Positions 50,201 to 62,843 of a stretch of 64,000 nucleotides of DNA are shown in pieces. The DNA comes from Physcia stellaris (lineage: Eukaryota > Ascomycota > Lecanoromycetes > Caliciales > Physciaceae), in the NCBI GenBank assembly GCA_018902385.1, contig JABSSW010000040.1, positions 62,001 through 126,000 on the forward strand, read 5' to 3'. The position numbers were made by a program, and so were the translations under genes. Below the pieces are notes generated by a model, which was not told the DNA's origin, searched no databases, and saw only the letters and a program-made list of their open reading frames with translations. The stretch's first letter is position 1, and each line of letters opens with the position of its first letter.

Positions 50201-50989
50201 CCTTTCGAGCGTAGCGGGCGTAGCAGGGCCAACCGAAGATGTTTCGCTGCCCTCGTCATCGATGAAACCTGGCTGTACTAGGTTACGATGCGATAGCTTT
50301 TCTTGGGCTCCCGACCCAATTTCGATTGTTTCTACGTCTTCCTCCTCATCTCCACCTGCTTCGGCATCTAGAAGAACGTCCTGTAGTGTGGATTCAGAAC
50401 GGTTGAGGGATCTTCCAGGTATCTTAGAAAAAGGCGTAATCTTTCCAGTCCGAATGAGAAAGTCGCGCTGGCTTTCGTTAGGCAATCTACGGTTACCTGA
50501 CTCCTCAAGCAGTGACTCGCCATCCTCAGGCTGGACTCGGTGTCTTTCGTCGATGCGCTGCTGTATCTGCTTAAGATCATCATCCAGCGTACTTATGGTC
50601 CCTCCCAGATGAGAAATCTCCGCTTGCACGCGAGCACTGGTAGCAGACCCGGTCGGGCGAGTAAGCTTTTCTCTCAGCTTCCGAATCTGGCTCTGAACTC
50701 TGTCTTTCTCTGCCTGGGTTTTCTCCAGCCGTTTCTGATCTCGTTCGTCGGCTTGCTGGATCAAAAGCTGATCTGCTTGACGGCCTACATCGCGTTCCAA
50801 ATCATCTTGATTTCTGACATCAGTTGCCAAAGCTCGTAGACGGCTAGCTTCATCTTCGCCGTCCAGATCACTATGTGAAATGAGGGGAGCAAGAGGCTCT
50901 CTGGGATCGATAGTCGTAGTTGCTCCTTCGCTGTCGTGAGCCACAGAATCGCTCTTCGCTACCACTGGCGACTCAGTAGTACCGTCCAT
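47210..50989 (-). CDS. rad26: SNF2-family ATPase Rad26/Rhp26 (CSB/ERCC6 orthologue)
   Basis: This is the transcription-coupled repair translocase that acts on stalled RNA polymerase II in the nucleus. It is a single intronless frame of 1259 residues. The ATG at 50989 is chosen over the GTG three codons upstream. The N-terminal ~450 residues are acidic and coiled-coil-rich. The helicase core begins at about residue 460 (FNYQKTGVQWLWELY), with Walker A DEMGLGKT at about 481-488, DEGH at about 615-618 and SGTPMQNN shortly after. The C-terminal lobe has TTKVGGLGINLTGANRV and motif VI QARERAWRLGQ near 903. The last ~70 residues (a FMKMIRDYLTTHRGMAHTQM to GRWLLKDEY stretch) match the winged-helix-like C-terminus of the CSB family. 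Size and order fit fungal Rad26. It is divergently arranged with yak1. Confidence 0.95.
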   Translation of the reverse strand: MDGTTESPVVAKSDSVAHDSEGATTTIDPREPLAPLISHSDLDGEDEASRLRALATDVRNQDDLERDVGRQADQLLIQQADERDQKRLEKTQAEKDRVQSQIRKLREKLTRPTGSATSARVQAEISHLGGTISTLDDDLKQIQQRIDERHRVQPEDGESLLEESGNRRLPNESQRDFLIRTGKITPFSKIPGRSLNRSESTLQDVLLDAEAGGDEEEDVETIEIGSGAQEKLSHRNLVQPGFIDDEGSETSSVGPATPATLERPSKRRRLEPKARQSLSEHRARRKSPVVRIKEEDRTPSEDEESDTFVPDMDDREIAALGDSEHDSEEGIEDESLFPDTDPRFHKPRGTRKRSTRDTATQSEDFTGLDDGNEALYQRRLDNWVTRRSIARRRAKAREAVVSCGEDDQLPRLEESDDIAADEDASDDHEWHLSHPIVSDTVFNGGYRIPGDIFPSLFNYQKTGVQWLWELYSQQVGGIVGDEMGLGKTIQIISFLAGLHYSKKLTRPVIIVAPATVMKQWVNEFHTWWPPFRVSILHTSGSGMVDIGRESQREEELLSALPGAPNRKPLGRAQKAAKKIVDRVVSDGHVLVTTYSGLQTYAELLIPVDWEYAVLDEGHKIRNPNTAITIYCKELRTSNRIILSGTPMQNNLIELWSLFDFVFPMRLGTLVNFRQQFEIPIRQGGYANASNLQVQTAMKCAETLKDTISPYLLQRFKVDVASDLPRKSEKVLFCKLTKSQREAYENFLNSGDLTAIMNGKRQVLYGVDILRKICNHPDLENHKVLSVKPGYNYGNAAKSGKMQVVKELLQLSKQQGHKMLLFAQHRIMLDILESFVKSLSGIRYCRMDGNTPIQHRQGLVDEFNTNPDIHVFLLTTKVGGLGINLTGANRVIIYDPDWNPSTDIQARERAWRLGQKREVMIYRLMTAGTIEEKIYHRQLFKTFLTNKILRDPKQRQTFQMKDLHDLFTLGGADELSTETNGLFKGTEVQFTSDKAAAAALEDEQKPHLNGGAATAEAGDEDASAIPGMAGVASMERYRGEDDLKEKESAGEGTNSEARVMEGIFARAGVHSALEHDQIVNGKRIITADPKIIEAQAKKVAAEAAKELKKAGEMAKSVPVGTPTWTGEFGSAGRPEEQAPRRGIGRGRGGPSSSSILAGLQNRQATNAPINTSRSSTPGRGDSRNGTAGLRGVDFMKMIRDYLTTHRGMAHTQMLIDHFNRFCDTAQKTKEFQAMLKELATLEKGSRGRGRWLLKDEYKAT

Positions 50990-52024
50990 GATCTTCACCC
51001 TCTATGTGGTCCTGTTAGTGTTGCTTAGAGCGGTCGGAAAGCCATTAGGACTGTGTCAGCCATGCAGCCCAAAAAGTGTCGAAGCGGTCATGATGTCGGT
51101 GAGAGGCAGCCCTCAGGAATGGCGAAATAGCAGGTCGTCAGTAAGGGTAGGATATGTGAAAAACGGATGAAGTGTCACATCAATAAGTCGAGCGCGACAG
51201 ATCGCGTAGCCCAAAGAACGTTTAGTAGTCGTGAATCGTGAGTCCTTATGCAGTGATTACGTCAATTGCGAGAGTAAGGGTCTGGGGTCTGGGGATCCCA
51301 AACTGGCCGGGAACAGCCTAAGCTTCTATTCTGGGCTAGTTCTAGATGGACTGCGCTAATTCTTGGGGGTGCCCTACTGCGAGTCACTGAGCGAGACACC
51401 TACAGCGGGAATTGTCTGCAATAATATGTTTTAATCCTTCGCCTCGAAATTCACTGACAAACACGTCCTCGTCCTGGCAAAGTTCGTGTCTTCGATGGTC
51501 TCCACTGCGACGAAGGCCTCGAGTATGTTGATAGTCCGTACAAGGCCTTTGTGACAGAAGGCCCGCGGTCCGAGCTGCAGCAATTCGAATTCACTGCTGA
51601 GCTGGCATCCTTGAGCGCAGCTACTACTGCCCCCCCAACGACAAATCTCCTCCAGTCAAGCGCTCTTGGATCACTTCGCGTGTTGAGCATCCCCTTAGAC
51701 GTACCTCGCTGCTACAACTCTGTGTGTATTGGCTTATTCATCAAAGCGGTTTCACCTCGTTTAGAAGCACGATTGCGACGACCCCGTCCTCGCAAGCTGC
51801 GACTTGCAGCTTCGGTTTTATTCAAGGTGTCTGGAGAGTGAAGTCACGCTTGCAAGAATCAAAGTCCCATATTGCAGGACGCTGAGTCAAGCCAGCACCT
51901 CGGCTTAACCTCTTAAGAGTGGGCGCTAAACAAGGTTATTGCTCGTTTCTCCCAGAATCCGAACCTAGTCGTCGTACTTGGGCGGCTCCTACGCAGGGAA
52001 TAGTCTGAAGACAGAAAAAAGAAA
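50990..52024. other. Divergent promoter region between rad26 and yak1
   Basis: This 1.03-kb stretch separates two genes transcribed away from each other. Composition is normal. Short frames (for example 51551-51841) have no recognisable content. A purine run AAAAAAGAAA precedes the yak1 start. No specific operator was identified. Confidence 0.55.
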
Positions 52025-55075
<3,051 letters not shown>

Positions 55076-55854
55076 AGTATTAATATACAAGGAAAACAGC
55101 TTGCAACTTAGAAGCCACCCACGCGATCACCCAATTAAAGCCAGATTAAGGCCATTCCGACGCCGACAACGAGCGCCAGTGACTGGCCACACGAACTTCA
55201 TAATCCTCATTCGGACGCAAACTTGTAACATGCTATGGACCAGAGGTTGGCTACGTAAGGATCAGCTAGACTTTGGCGTTGGCCATCGCAAGCTATTCAC
55301 ACGCTATAAAGCATTTACGTTGGTCAGATATGATGACGTCCCGGGGTCCAGATTCGAGTACAACAACTCCATTAAACCAGGTCGAGCCAGCATCGATAGT
55401 GGCCTGTGGCCCCGGTGCGGTGCTGAAAAAACGAAGCCCGTGCCAAATAATGCTCTAAGCAACGCTTGTAAGTCTACGAAGCGACGCGGTATTGGGAAGG
55501 CTCAGACACCACAGAAGTTGGTGGCTATGTGTTGTACAAATGATCAAATTAGGAGTGTAGATTCCCAATGGCCAATGGAACGCTTCGCGTATGCATCGTA
55601 TATACTTCATGTTCTATGTTTTTGTCATAAGCAGGTTGTCTAAAAAGTGAGGATGGATGTAGGTACCGTAACAGCAATATGTAAAGGCACGTGATTCAAA
55701 CTTGAGCCTCCGGGCCGTGATGACGCTAGCGTACCTCAGTCCTCGGTTAATGTTTTAGCGGCACAAAATGACTCTGGCGTGAGTCACTCAACACGCCTTT
55801 ATCAGTCGCACAATTGTTCTCTCTCATTTGTGAAGCTTCAGATCCTCTGCAACA
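55076..55854. other. Intergenic spacer between yak1 and eIF3c
   Basis: This 779-base spacer of normal composition should hold the yak1 3' UTR and the eIF3c promoter. A shadow frame covers 54936-55643 but continues from inside yak1 with no recognisable content. I see no element. Confidence 0.55.
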
Positions 55855-58590
55855 ATGTCGAGATTTTTTGCTGGAAGCTCTAGTGAGAGCAGCTCTTCTG
55901 ATGAGGAGGAACTCTACAGTGAGGAGGAAGAGCAACAAAAAGCTGCGGTAGAGGACTCCGATGAGGAATCCTCCGAGGAAGAGGATGAGGACGAGGATTC
56001 GTCCTCAGATAGTGACGGTGGAAAACCTGGAGCATCAAAATTCTTGAAAGACCAAGTTTCGAGCGATGAGAGCGATGACGAGGAGAAAGTTACCATTGTC
56101 AGGAGTGCGAAAGACAAGAGGCTCGAGGAACTGGAAGCTGTTGAGCGACTGATAGATAACGCCGTCAAAATCAACGATTGGAGTACAATATCTACTGGTG
56201 GGTTTGCCAGAGTTGCATTTCGATCGGCACTGATATGTCGTTCCTAGAATTCGACAAACTCAATCGTCAGGTCACTAAGGCAATAGTCGACGGCAAGCCA
56301 CCCAAAAGCTATGTCAAAGCCATCGCGGACCTTGAGGATTTCACCAATGATACCTTAGCAAAACAAAAAGTCTCCATCAAGAAGATGAACGCCACGAATT
56401 CCAAAGGCCTGAATGCAATGAAGCAGAAAGTTCGGAAGAATAACAAAGAATACGCATCGGAGATCGAGAAATTCCGTGAGGATAGAGACGGCTATATGAT
56501 GGAAGAAGAGGAAGAGGTGGTGGTTGAGAAACCCAAAAAGACCAAGCCAGTTTACGTTGATTCCACAGGACCAGATGACGAAGAAGGGTTTACTGTTATG
56601 GGCAGAGGGGGTAAAGTTCTACAGTACACTCCAGAAAGCATTCTCAAGCATCTAAGATCATTCGTCGAGTCACGAGGGAAGAAGAATACAGACCGTGCAG
56701 AACAGATTAGGATAATGGAGAAACTACTCGAAGTGGCCACAACGCCCTATCAGAACATCCGGGTATTACTGACCTTGATATCTACGCGTTTCGATCTGAC
56801 CTCTGGCTCGACGTCGAATTACATGTCGCAAGAGCAATGGAAATTGTAAGCCATGCAATTTCCAAACTTCGTGCGGATGACTAACTCTGACATTCCCAGG
56901 GCCGACCTTGAATTCAGCAAATTGTTAACCACATTAGAAGAGAATCGTGATATGGTGGTTCTGGAGGGGGCCGAAGAATGGGAAGACGATGAAAAGCCAC
57001 CACAACCAACAGCGGACGACAAACTCCGGATTCCGGGCAGCATTGTATCGATTGCAGAACGCCTTGATGATGAGCTTACCCGATCACTGCAGCATATTGA
57101 TCCTCATACCGCTGAGTACATCGAGAGACTGAGCGACGAGCAGGCGCTGTATACTAACATCATCCGTGGCTTACTGTATATCGAGGATTTGAAAAAAGAC
57201 ACGAAGCTTGAACTAGCTCAAGAAAATGCAAATCGTCTCGTGATGAGAAGACTAGAGCACATCTACTTCAAGGTAAGCCCGCGAGTAGAATTGTTACTTT
57301 CGGTGCTTTTTTGACCATTGTCTTTAGCCAGCGCAAGTAGTAAGCATTCTTGAGGAAAAGGCATGGACAGCCATACCGACTGAGCTCGACTCTGAAATCA
57401 CTCCTCGAGACAAATCGATGGACACAGCAGCTTTGGTGCAAACACTTAGCACCTACCTATTCAAAAACAGCGTCGACATCATTCGAGCCAGAGCCTATCT
57501 CTGCCAGGTTTACTACTTCGCTCTCCATGATCAGTATTACCGAGCTCGGGATATGCTGCTCATGTCGCATTTGCAAGAGACCATCGCCACCTTCAACATC
57601 AATACCCAGATCCTTTTCAACCGTACCCTCGTACAAGTCGGCCTCTGCGCCTTTAGAGCTAACCTTGTCTACGAATCACAGAACACCCTACAAGACATCT
57701 GTGGCAGCGGTAGACAAAAAGAGCTCCTGGCTCAAGGTGTTATGATTCAACGGTACTCACAGGTGACACCCGAACAGGAAAGGCTAGAACGACAACGTCA
57801 ACTCCCGTTCCATATGCATATCAACCTTGAGCTACTAGAATGTGTTTATCTAACATGCTCTATGCTGCTCGAAATTCCCCTTCTCGCTCAGACAGGATCC
57901 TCACCGGATGTTCGGAAACGAATCATCAGTAAGACGTACCGACGACTTCTAGAATTCCATGAGCGACAAATCTTTACAGGGCCACCCGAGAATACTCGTG
58001 ATCATGTCATGCAAGCATCCCGAGCACTAGCTGCTGGCGAGTGGAAGAAGGCCGCCGAGTTGATCAACTCGATAAAGATCTGGGAGCTGATGGCAGACAC
58101 TGAAAAGGTCAAACAGATGCTCACTGAACAAATCCAAGAGGAAGGTCTAAGGACATATCTTTTCACCTACGCCCCATTCTACGACACCTTAGCCGTTAGT
58201 ACACTCGCATCAATGTTCGAGCTTTCCGAGAGAAAGGTGGCAGCAATTATCAGCAAGATGATCTCGCATGAAGAGCTTGCAGCTGCTTTGGACCAGGTCA
58301 ACAGTGCCATCATCTTCCGCAAGGGCGTAGAATTGTCGAGGTTGCAAAGCCTAGCACTTACGCTTAGCGACAAAGCTAGCGGTTTGATTGAGGCTAATGA
58401 GAGGACGTTAGAGCAGCGTACTCAAGGCATGTCGAACGCTTTCGAACGACCTGGCGGCCAAGGTGGAAGAGGCGGACGTGGTGGTAGGGGAGGCAGAGGT
58501 GGACAGCGGGGCGATCGAGGTGGTGGCAGAGGACGTGGCGGAAATCAGCAATTTGGTGGAGGCGCACTTGGTAACGCTATTAGAGCTTAA
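55855..58590 (+). CDS. nip1: Eukaryotic translation initiation factor 3 subunit c (eIF3c/Nip1)
   Basis: This is a core scaffold of the cytoplasmic eIF3 complex, binding the 40S subunit and eIF1/eIF5. Exons are 55855-56197, 56248-56845, 56900-57272 and 57328-58590, in phase, giving 858 residues. It opens [19 protein letters not shown], followed by a long acidic Ser/Glu/Asp tract to about residue 60, the usual N-terminus. Further family blocks are [13 protein letters not shown] near 115, [17 protein letters not shown] and [24 protein letters not shown] domain covers about 600-780 ([20 protein letters not shown] to [14 protein letters not shown]). The end is an RGG-rich tail (from about 815). 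Introns are 50-55 nt with GTGGGT, GTAAGC and GTAAGC donors. It converges with vps22, 146 bases between stop codons. Confidence 0.97.
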
Positions 58591-58736
58591 GGGATGTTCT
58601 GTGTGCTTGACTTCCATGCGTGCATGTATGGCGTCGTGCTGGCAAAAACGGAAACCTGGCGGCGGTCTGGGCGTCTTGTAATAGTTTCTCGGTGATAAAG
58701 CAGTTTGCAAGCACTGTCAAATACGTTGTTGTTTGC

Positions 58737-59578
58737 TCAATCGGCCATATCATTCATGAAAGTTGGGGACCAGTACTCGTTTTCTGAAGCTTGCTCATCC
58801 ACCCAAACCAGCGAATCGGCCAGGAGATCTTGAATAACCGTCTCGGCTCGAGCGTGTTCCCAAATAAGATTGTCTTCCAGCATGGAGCAGGTAACATATC
58901 CCAAAACCTGGATCGCTTCAAGAACCTTGGACTGGTCTGTGTTCAATTCCTTGGGTATTGATCGAATCATTTGCTTGCTGCCAACTTCAACAATTGAGAA
59001 GCCCGACCCCAACGGCTTCAAAGACTTTACAGCTCGTAGGATATCATCACTAATGATCAGTCAGCGGAAACCATAGCGTAGCTCGGGGCCTTTCTCGACG
59101 CTGTCACCTACTCGCTAACATCAATCCCTCCTCCAATCCCCTTTCCCTTCCCAACTCTCTCCCTACACTCTTCCACGCCCATCAAACCCCCATTCTCCCC
59201 TCGACTATTCCTACAGACCTCCACCACCCTCACCGCGACTTCAAAGTAGAAATCGTTGACATCCCCGCCCAGCATCTGCGCCCACCAGCTCTTGCCCCCT
59301 CCCTTCCCACTCTTACCCTTCACATTGCTGCCCGCCAGCGGATCCACGCCGATAGCATTGCACATGCGCGCAAATTCAGCGCGGAAACTGGGATTCGACT
59401 TGATGGTGTCAGCATGCTGGAGGGCGAAGTTGTGGAGCAGGGACTGGAAAACGGAGAGCTGGGTTTCGAGGGAGTTGAGATGGGACGATCGGAGGGATGC
59501 GCCGTGGGTTGCGTAGGATTCAGAGAGCGCTGTGCGGTTCTGGAAGGCGGAGAGGCCGACACCGCGACGAGTCGCCAT
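58737..59578 (-). CDS. snf8: ESCRT-II subunit Vps22/Snf8 (EAP30)
   Basis: This component of ESCRT-II sorts ubiquitinated cargo into multivesicular bodies on the endosome surface. Minus-strand exon 1 is 59578-59112 and exon 2 is 59049-58737. The 62-nt intron (59111-59050) starts GTAGGT and ends TTAG, giving 259 residues, the normal size. The start MATRRGVGLSAFQNR is the family N-terminus and lies within a longer open frame. Conserved blocks follow: FRAEFARMCNAIGVDPLAG, SWWAQMLGGDVNDFYFEVAV, VVEVCRNSRGENGGLMGVEE and, after the intron, DDILRAVKSLKPLGSGFSIV. These correspond to the two winged-helix domains, and the protein ends at a YWSP-type tail. Its 5' end is divergent from rpl7, with only 263 bases between the start codons, so they share a promoter region. 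Confidence 0.95.
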
Positions 59579-59841
59579 GCTTAGAGGGGTACTGTCTGTT
59601 GGTAAGATATTAGAAGTGCACGCGCAAAGCGCTACATTGTTGTAGTATGAATACTTTCTCTGAGGAAGCCCACGGTCAGGCCGAGGCACGAGGTCAATTG
59701 GCGCTACAGCGAATGTGATCTAGTGTCATACTAAGCGAGTATGCGCTAAAGCTCCACACATCCTCGTTGCAGAATTCTTCAATTGGCCTTCAACACCAGC
59801 CAACATCTCGACCACCTCTCGACAACCACCATTCGGTCAAA

Positions 59842-61377
59842 ATGCCGCCAAAGAAGCATCAAGCAAGCGTCAAAACGTATGCCTCCCACCATCTTCCTGC
59901 AAAATCTGCCCAAATACCAGTCATTGTCGCGTCCGCTGGAAGCTGGCTCCCTACCAGCTGTAGCTTGGCATTGCCAGCTCGATCCATCCCACAGCCTCTC
60001 TATTCAGAGTCAGCTATCGCCGGCTTTGTCTGAGTAGGCAATGGGGTCTTGAGGATGAAGATCATGGTCTTCACCTTGAAATTTAGTGCCGTACACGACC
60101 TTCTGCTCTAGCTTGTCCGAGTACTCGCTGCTGCTTGATGGAGGCTCGACATGTTGCGTGTGCCTTTCTCAAGCTCTGCTTGGGGTCTTGTTGGATGAGA
60201 CTATCGATCGTTTTGCGAAAGGCCAAGGCCCAGTAGCTGATGCTCAATTTCACCAATTAAAATCATTCGTCGAGTTTCAAAGTCCGCTTCCAGAATGCCG
60301 CTTAGCTGCAATTCTCTTCTCGACGTATTTCCATTATTCTTACGGACACACCTTACTGACCTTGCCTTGTTCCGCCAATACAGGACTGTGCCGACGGAGG
60401 ACCAAATCCTTGTACCCGAAACACTATTGAAGAAGCGCAAGAGTCAGGAAAAGGAGCGTGAAGAGCGCGCGGCTGAGACTGAGAAGAGGAAGAAGGTTAG
60501 TTGGCTCTATGGCTTTGCTTGATAATCGTCTAGTGGCGATACGGTGGACATGGTGATGATATACTACCCATTGTGCGACTAGACCTCTGGTCGATGCTGT
60601 CGTTTACAATTACCATCTTTCGGGTCTGAGTCTTCCACTGAAGCCTTACCAAGTCCTTGAGCTTCAAATTGTCCCCATGCTGATCGTTCAAAACCACAGG
60701 CAAACAAGGAGAAGCGTGGTGTCATATTTCAGCGTGCCGAGAAATACATCAAGGAATACCGCGATGCCGAACGCGAGAAGATCCGCTTATCCCGCTTGAG
60801 CAAGCAAGAAGGCACCTTTACGTTGATGCTGAGCCCAAGCTCGTCTTCGTTGTTCGTATTAAAGGGTCAGAAAGCCTGCCCGCCTCCTCCCGACTAGTTT
60901 GCTGACATTGTGCGCAGTATCAACAAAATCGCCCCTAAACCCCGCAAGATCCTCCAATTGCTCCGTCTCCTCCAGATCAACAATGGCGTTTTCGTCAAGC
61001 TTACCAAAGCCACCTCCGAGATGCTCAAGATTGTGGAACCTTACATCGCCTACGGCTACCCCTCACTCAAGACTGTCCGTGAGCTGATTTACAAGCGCGG
61101 TTACGGAAAGGTTGATAAGCAACGTATCGCCCTTACCGACAATCAGATCATCGAGGATAACCTTGGCAAGTTTGGCATTGTGTGTATGGAGGATTTGATC
61201 CATGAGATTTTTACTGTGGGCGTGAACTTCAAGCAGGCGAGCAACTTCCTGTGGCCGTTCAAATTGAGCAATCCTACTGGAGGGTTCAGGACAAGGAAGT
61301 TTAAGCATTTCGTTGAGGGTGGTGATTTGGGGAATCGGGAAGAGAAGATCAATAGCCTTGTTCAGCAGATGAATTAA
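59842..61377 (+). CDS. rpl7: 60S ribosomal protein uL30 (RPL7), with an apparent 1-base deletion
   Basis: This is a structural protein of the large ribosomal subunit. Exons inferred from conserved joins are 59842-59876, 60384-60495, 60700-60865 and 60918-61377. The first intron is 507 nt, the second 204 nt and the third 52 nt. Long 5' introns are typical of fungal ribosomal protein genes. Family blocks are [88 protein letters not shown] and [20 protein letters not shown]. In exon 3 the frame breaks at the run TTT (60817-60819). Before it the protein reads [11 protein letters not shown], after it [12 protein letters not shown] one frame over, so one T appears to be missing. The exon is then 166 nt where 167 is needed. 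A sequencing error is the simplest explanation for an essential gene. The corrected protein would be about 257 residues. Confidence 0.93.
59877..60383 (+). other. Long first intron of rpl7 (507 nt)
   Basis: It has a GTATGC donor at 59877 and an ATACAG acceptor ending at 60383, and separates an 11-codon first exon from the body of the protein. Introns of ribosomal protein genes in fungi sometimes host snoRNAs. I looked for C/D boxes and saw only scattered GATGA and CTGA strings, not a convincing gene. It may instead hold regulatory sequence. Confidence 0.75.
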
Positions 61378-62843
61378 ATGCCTGAAGTCACATAAAGAAA
61401 GGTTGTGGCATAGCAGTGGCCGGCTCTGCTACTAGTCGCAAGGGTACTTTAAATCAGCTTACTGAACCGAGACAAAGCCATCGCAAGTGCCCGACCATTC
61501 CCTTCCTTGCTCTTGGTGATTATCTGGATCAGTCGATTCGCTGTTGTCTGCTTCATCGTATGCTGCTTCCGAAGAGAAAACAAGAACATGACAAGTCGTA
61601 TCGTCGACGTGAACATGACATGATTCTCTCCAGCGTTATGACCACCCATAAATTATCTGACTTCCATCAATGCCTAAGTAAAAGCCACCTTTCTCCCCTG
61701 TCTAACGTTGTCTTTTGCCAGCAATGACGATGTTCGTGTCTTTGACTGTCGTGTTCAAGAAAAAAGATGAGTTTACCCCGAGTAAAGATCCCTGGAGCTA
61801 ATCCCCATCGAGGTTTTCTCAAGCACTTTTGTCGAGTCTGGCACGACCCCGAGTAAACCAACCGCAGACCGCAAACGAATCAGAGCCGTCCCACAACCGT
61901 CCTACAACCATCCCACAGCCATCCCACAACCGTTAGCCAACCGGTGGCCGACATGGACCTTCGATGCTGATAGAGCAGAAACCTCGATGTGGTATAGATC
62001 GCCAGACTAATGCTCTTTTGAGGTTTCGTGGAAAATGTCGTTGAGTCTCGCACAACCTCCAAACAGCCATCCTACAGCCATTTTTTGTCCATGGATAGAA
62101 GTTACGGCGGTTCCAGTCCGGTTTTGGGGGGAATACAACCGTCTCTCTGCATGTTCGATGCTGATGGTCTGGAAACCTCGATGCAGTTTAGACACTTCTC
62201 TTCCACGGTTTTCCTCGATTTGATTGTTTTCTCCACTCTCTGTTTTTCATGGCGTTGAGCTATCTCTCGCTAGGTACATGTATTATATGCGGCTCATGCA
62301 GGTTTTTGTTCTCTTGATTCGTCTGATCACGTTTTTCTGCAAATCCCACGCGGGACTTTATGACTGTTCGTCATATCATACTGGTCGGGCTGTAGGTACT
62401 GTAGATGAGTCTCTTTGATTATTGCTTGAACATCTCTCCCGTTGAATTTGCCTTTGCCCAAAAATCAAGGTTGAGGTAACTTGTGAGAGCCTTATTGCCG
62501 CCATATGGCCGTAAAATCACCGGCCAAAGACGCCGTCAGCCTAGCTCTTCGTACCTGGCTCGTCAAGCTTTTTAATTTGTTGATGATCAGCAGAAGGATG
62601 TAGATGCGCGCTCCTTAGCAGTAATCATCAAAATAGCGCCTCGCTCGCTTTTCGAGGCCCATGAGGCCAACGTCTGTAGAGTAGGTACTTCGCGATTCTC
62701 TCTAAATTCAGGCTTGCGCGAGCTTTCTCGCATCTTCGCCTGCTTTGTGCTACTTTGTAGATCATTATTTGATTTACATATTCGTCATTCACCATCTCGA
62801 AAGGATTCTGTCCACGAATCGTAAAGAGTGGAAATAATCCGAA
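61378..62843. other. 1.5-kb intergenic region with degenerate repeats
   Basis: No gene is supported. The middle (61827-62230) holds an 11-bp tandem array and a diverged ~195-bp duplication, listed separately. The right part should contain the promoter of the GMC oxidoreductase gene. Confidence 0.55.
61827..62230. repeat. Diverged ~195-bp direct duplication containing an 11-bp tandem array
   Basis: Landmarks recur in order about 190-205 bases apart: TTTGTCGAGTCTGGCACGACC (61832-61852) against AATGTCGTTGAGTCTCGCAC; a run of (T/C)CCACAACC-type units against CCATCCTACAGCCAT; and TTCGATGCTGAT...GAAACCTCGATG at about 61965 and again at about 62156. Within the first copy, 61891-61934 is four 11-base units close to CCACAACCGTC. 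A partial third copy may start near 62205. This is an intergenic repeat of unknown origin. Confidence 0.65.

Noticed and set aside
49737-50612. 291-codon plus-strand frame opposite rad26
   Set aside because: It is a serine-rich shadow of the acidic, charged N-terminal region of rad26 on the other strand.
60817-60819. Programmed -1 frameshift in rpl7
   Set aside because: There is no canonical slippery heptamer at the site and no known recoding in this family. A missing T in a short run is simpler.
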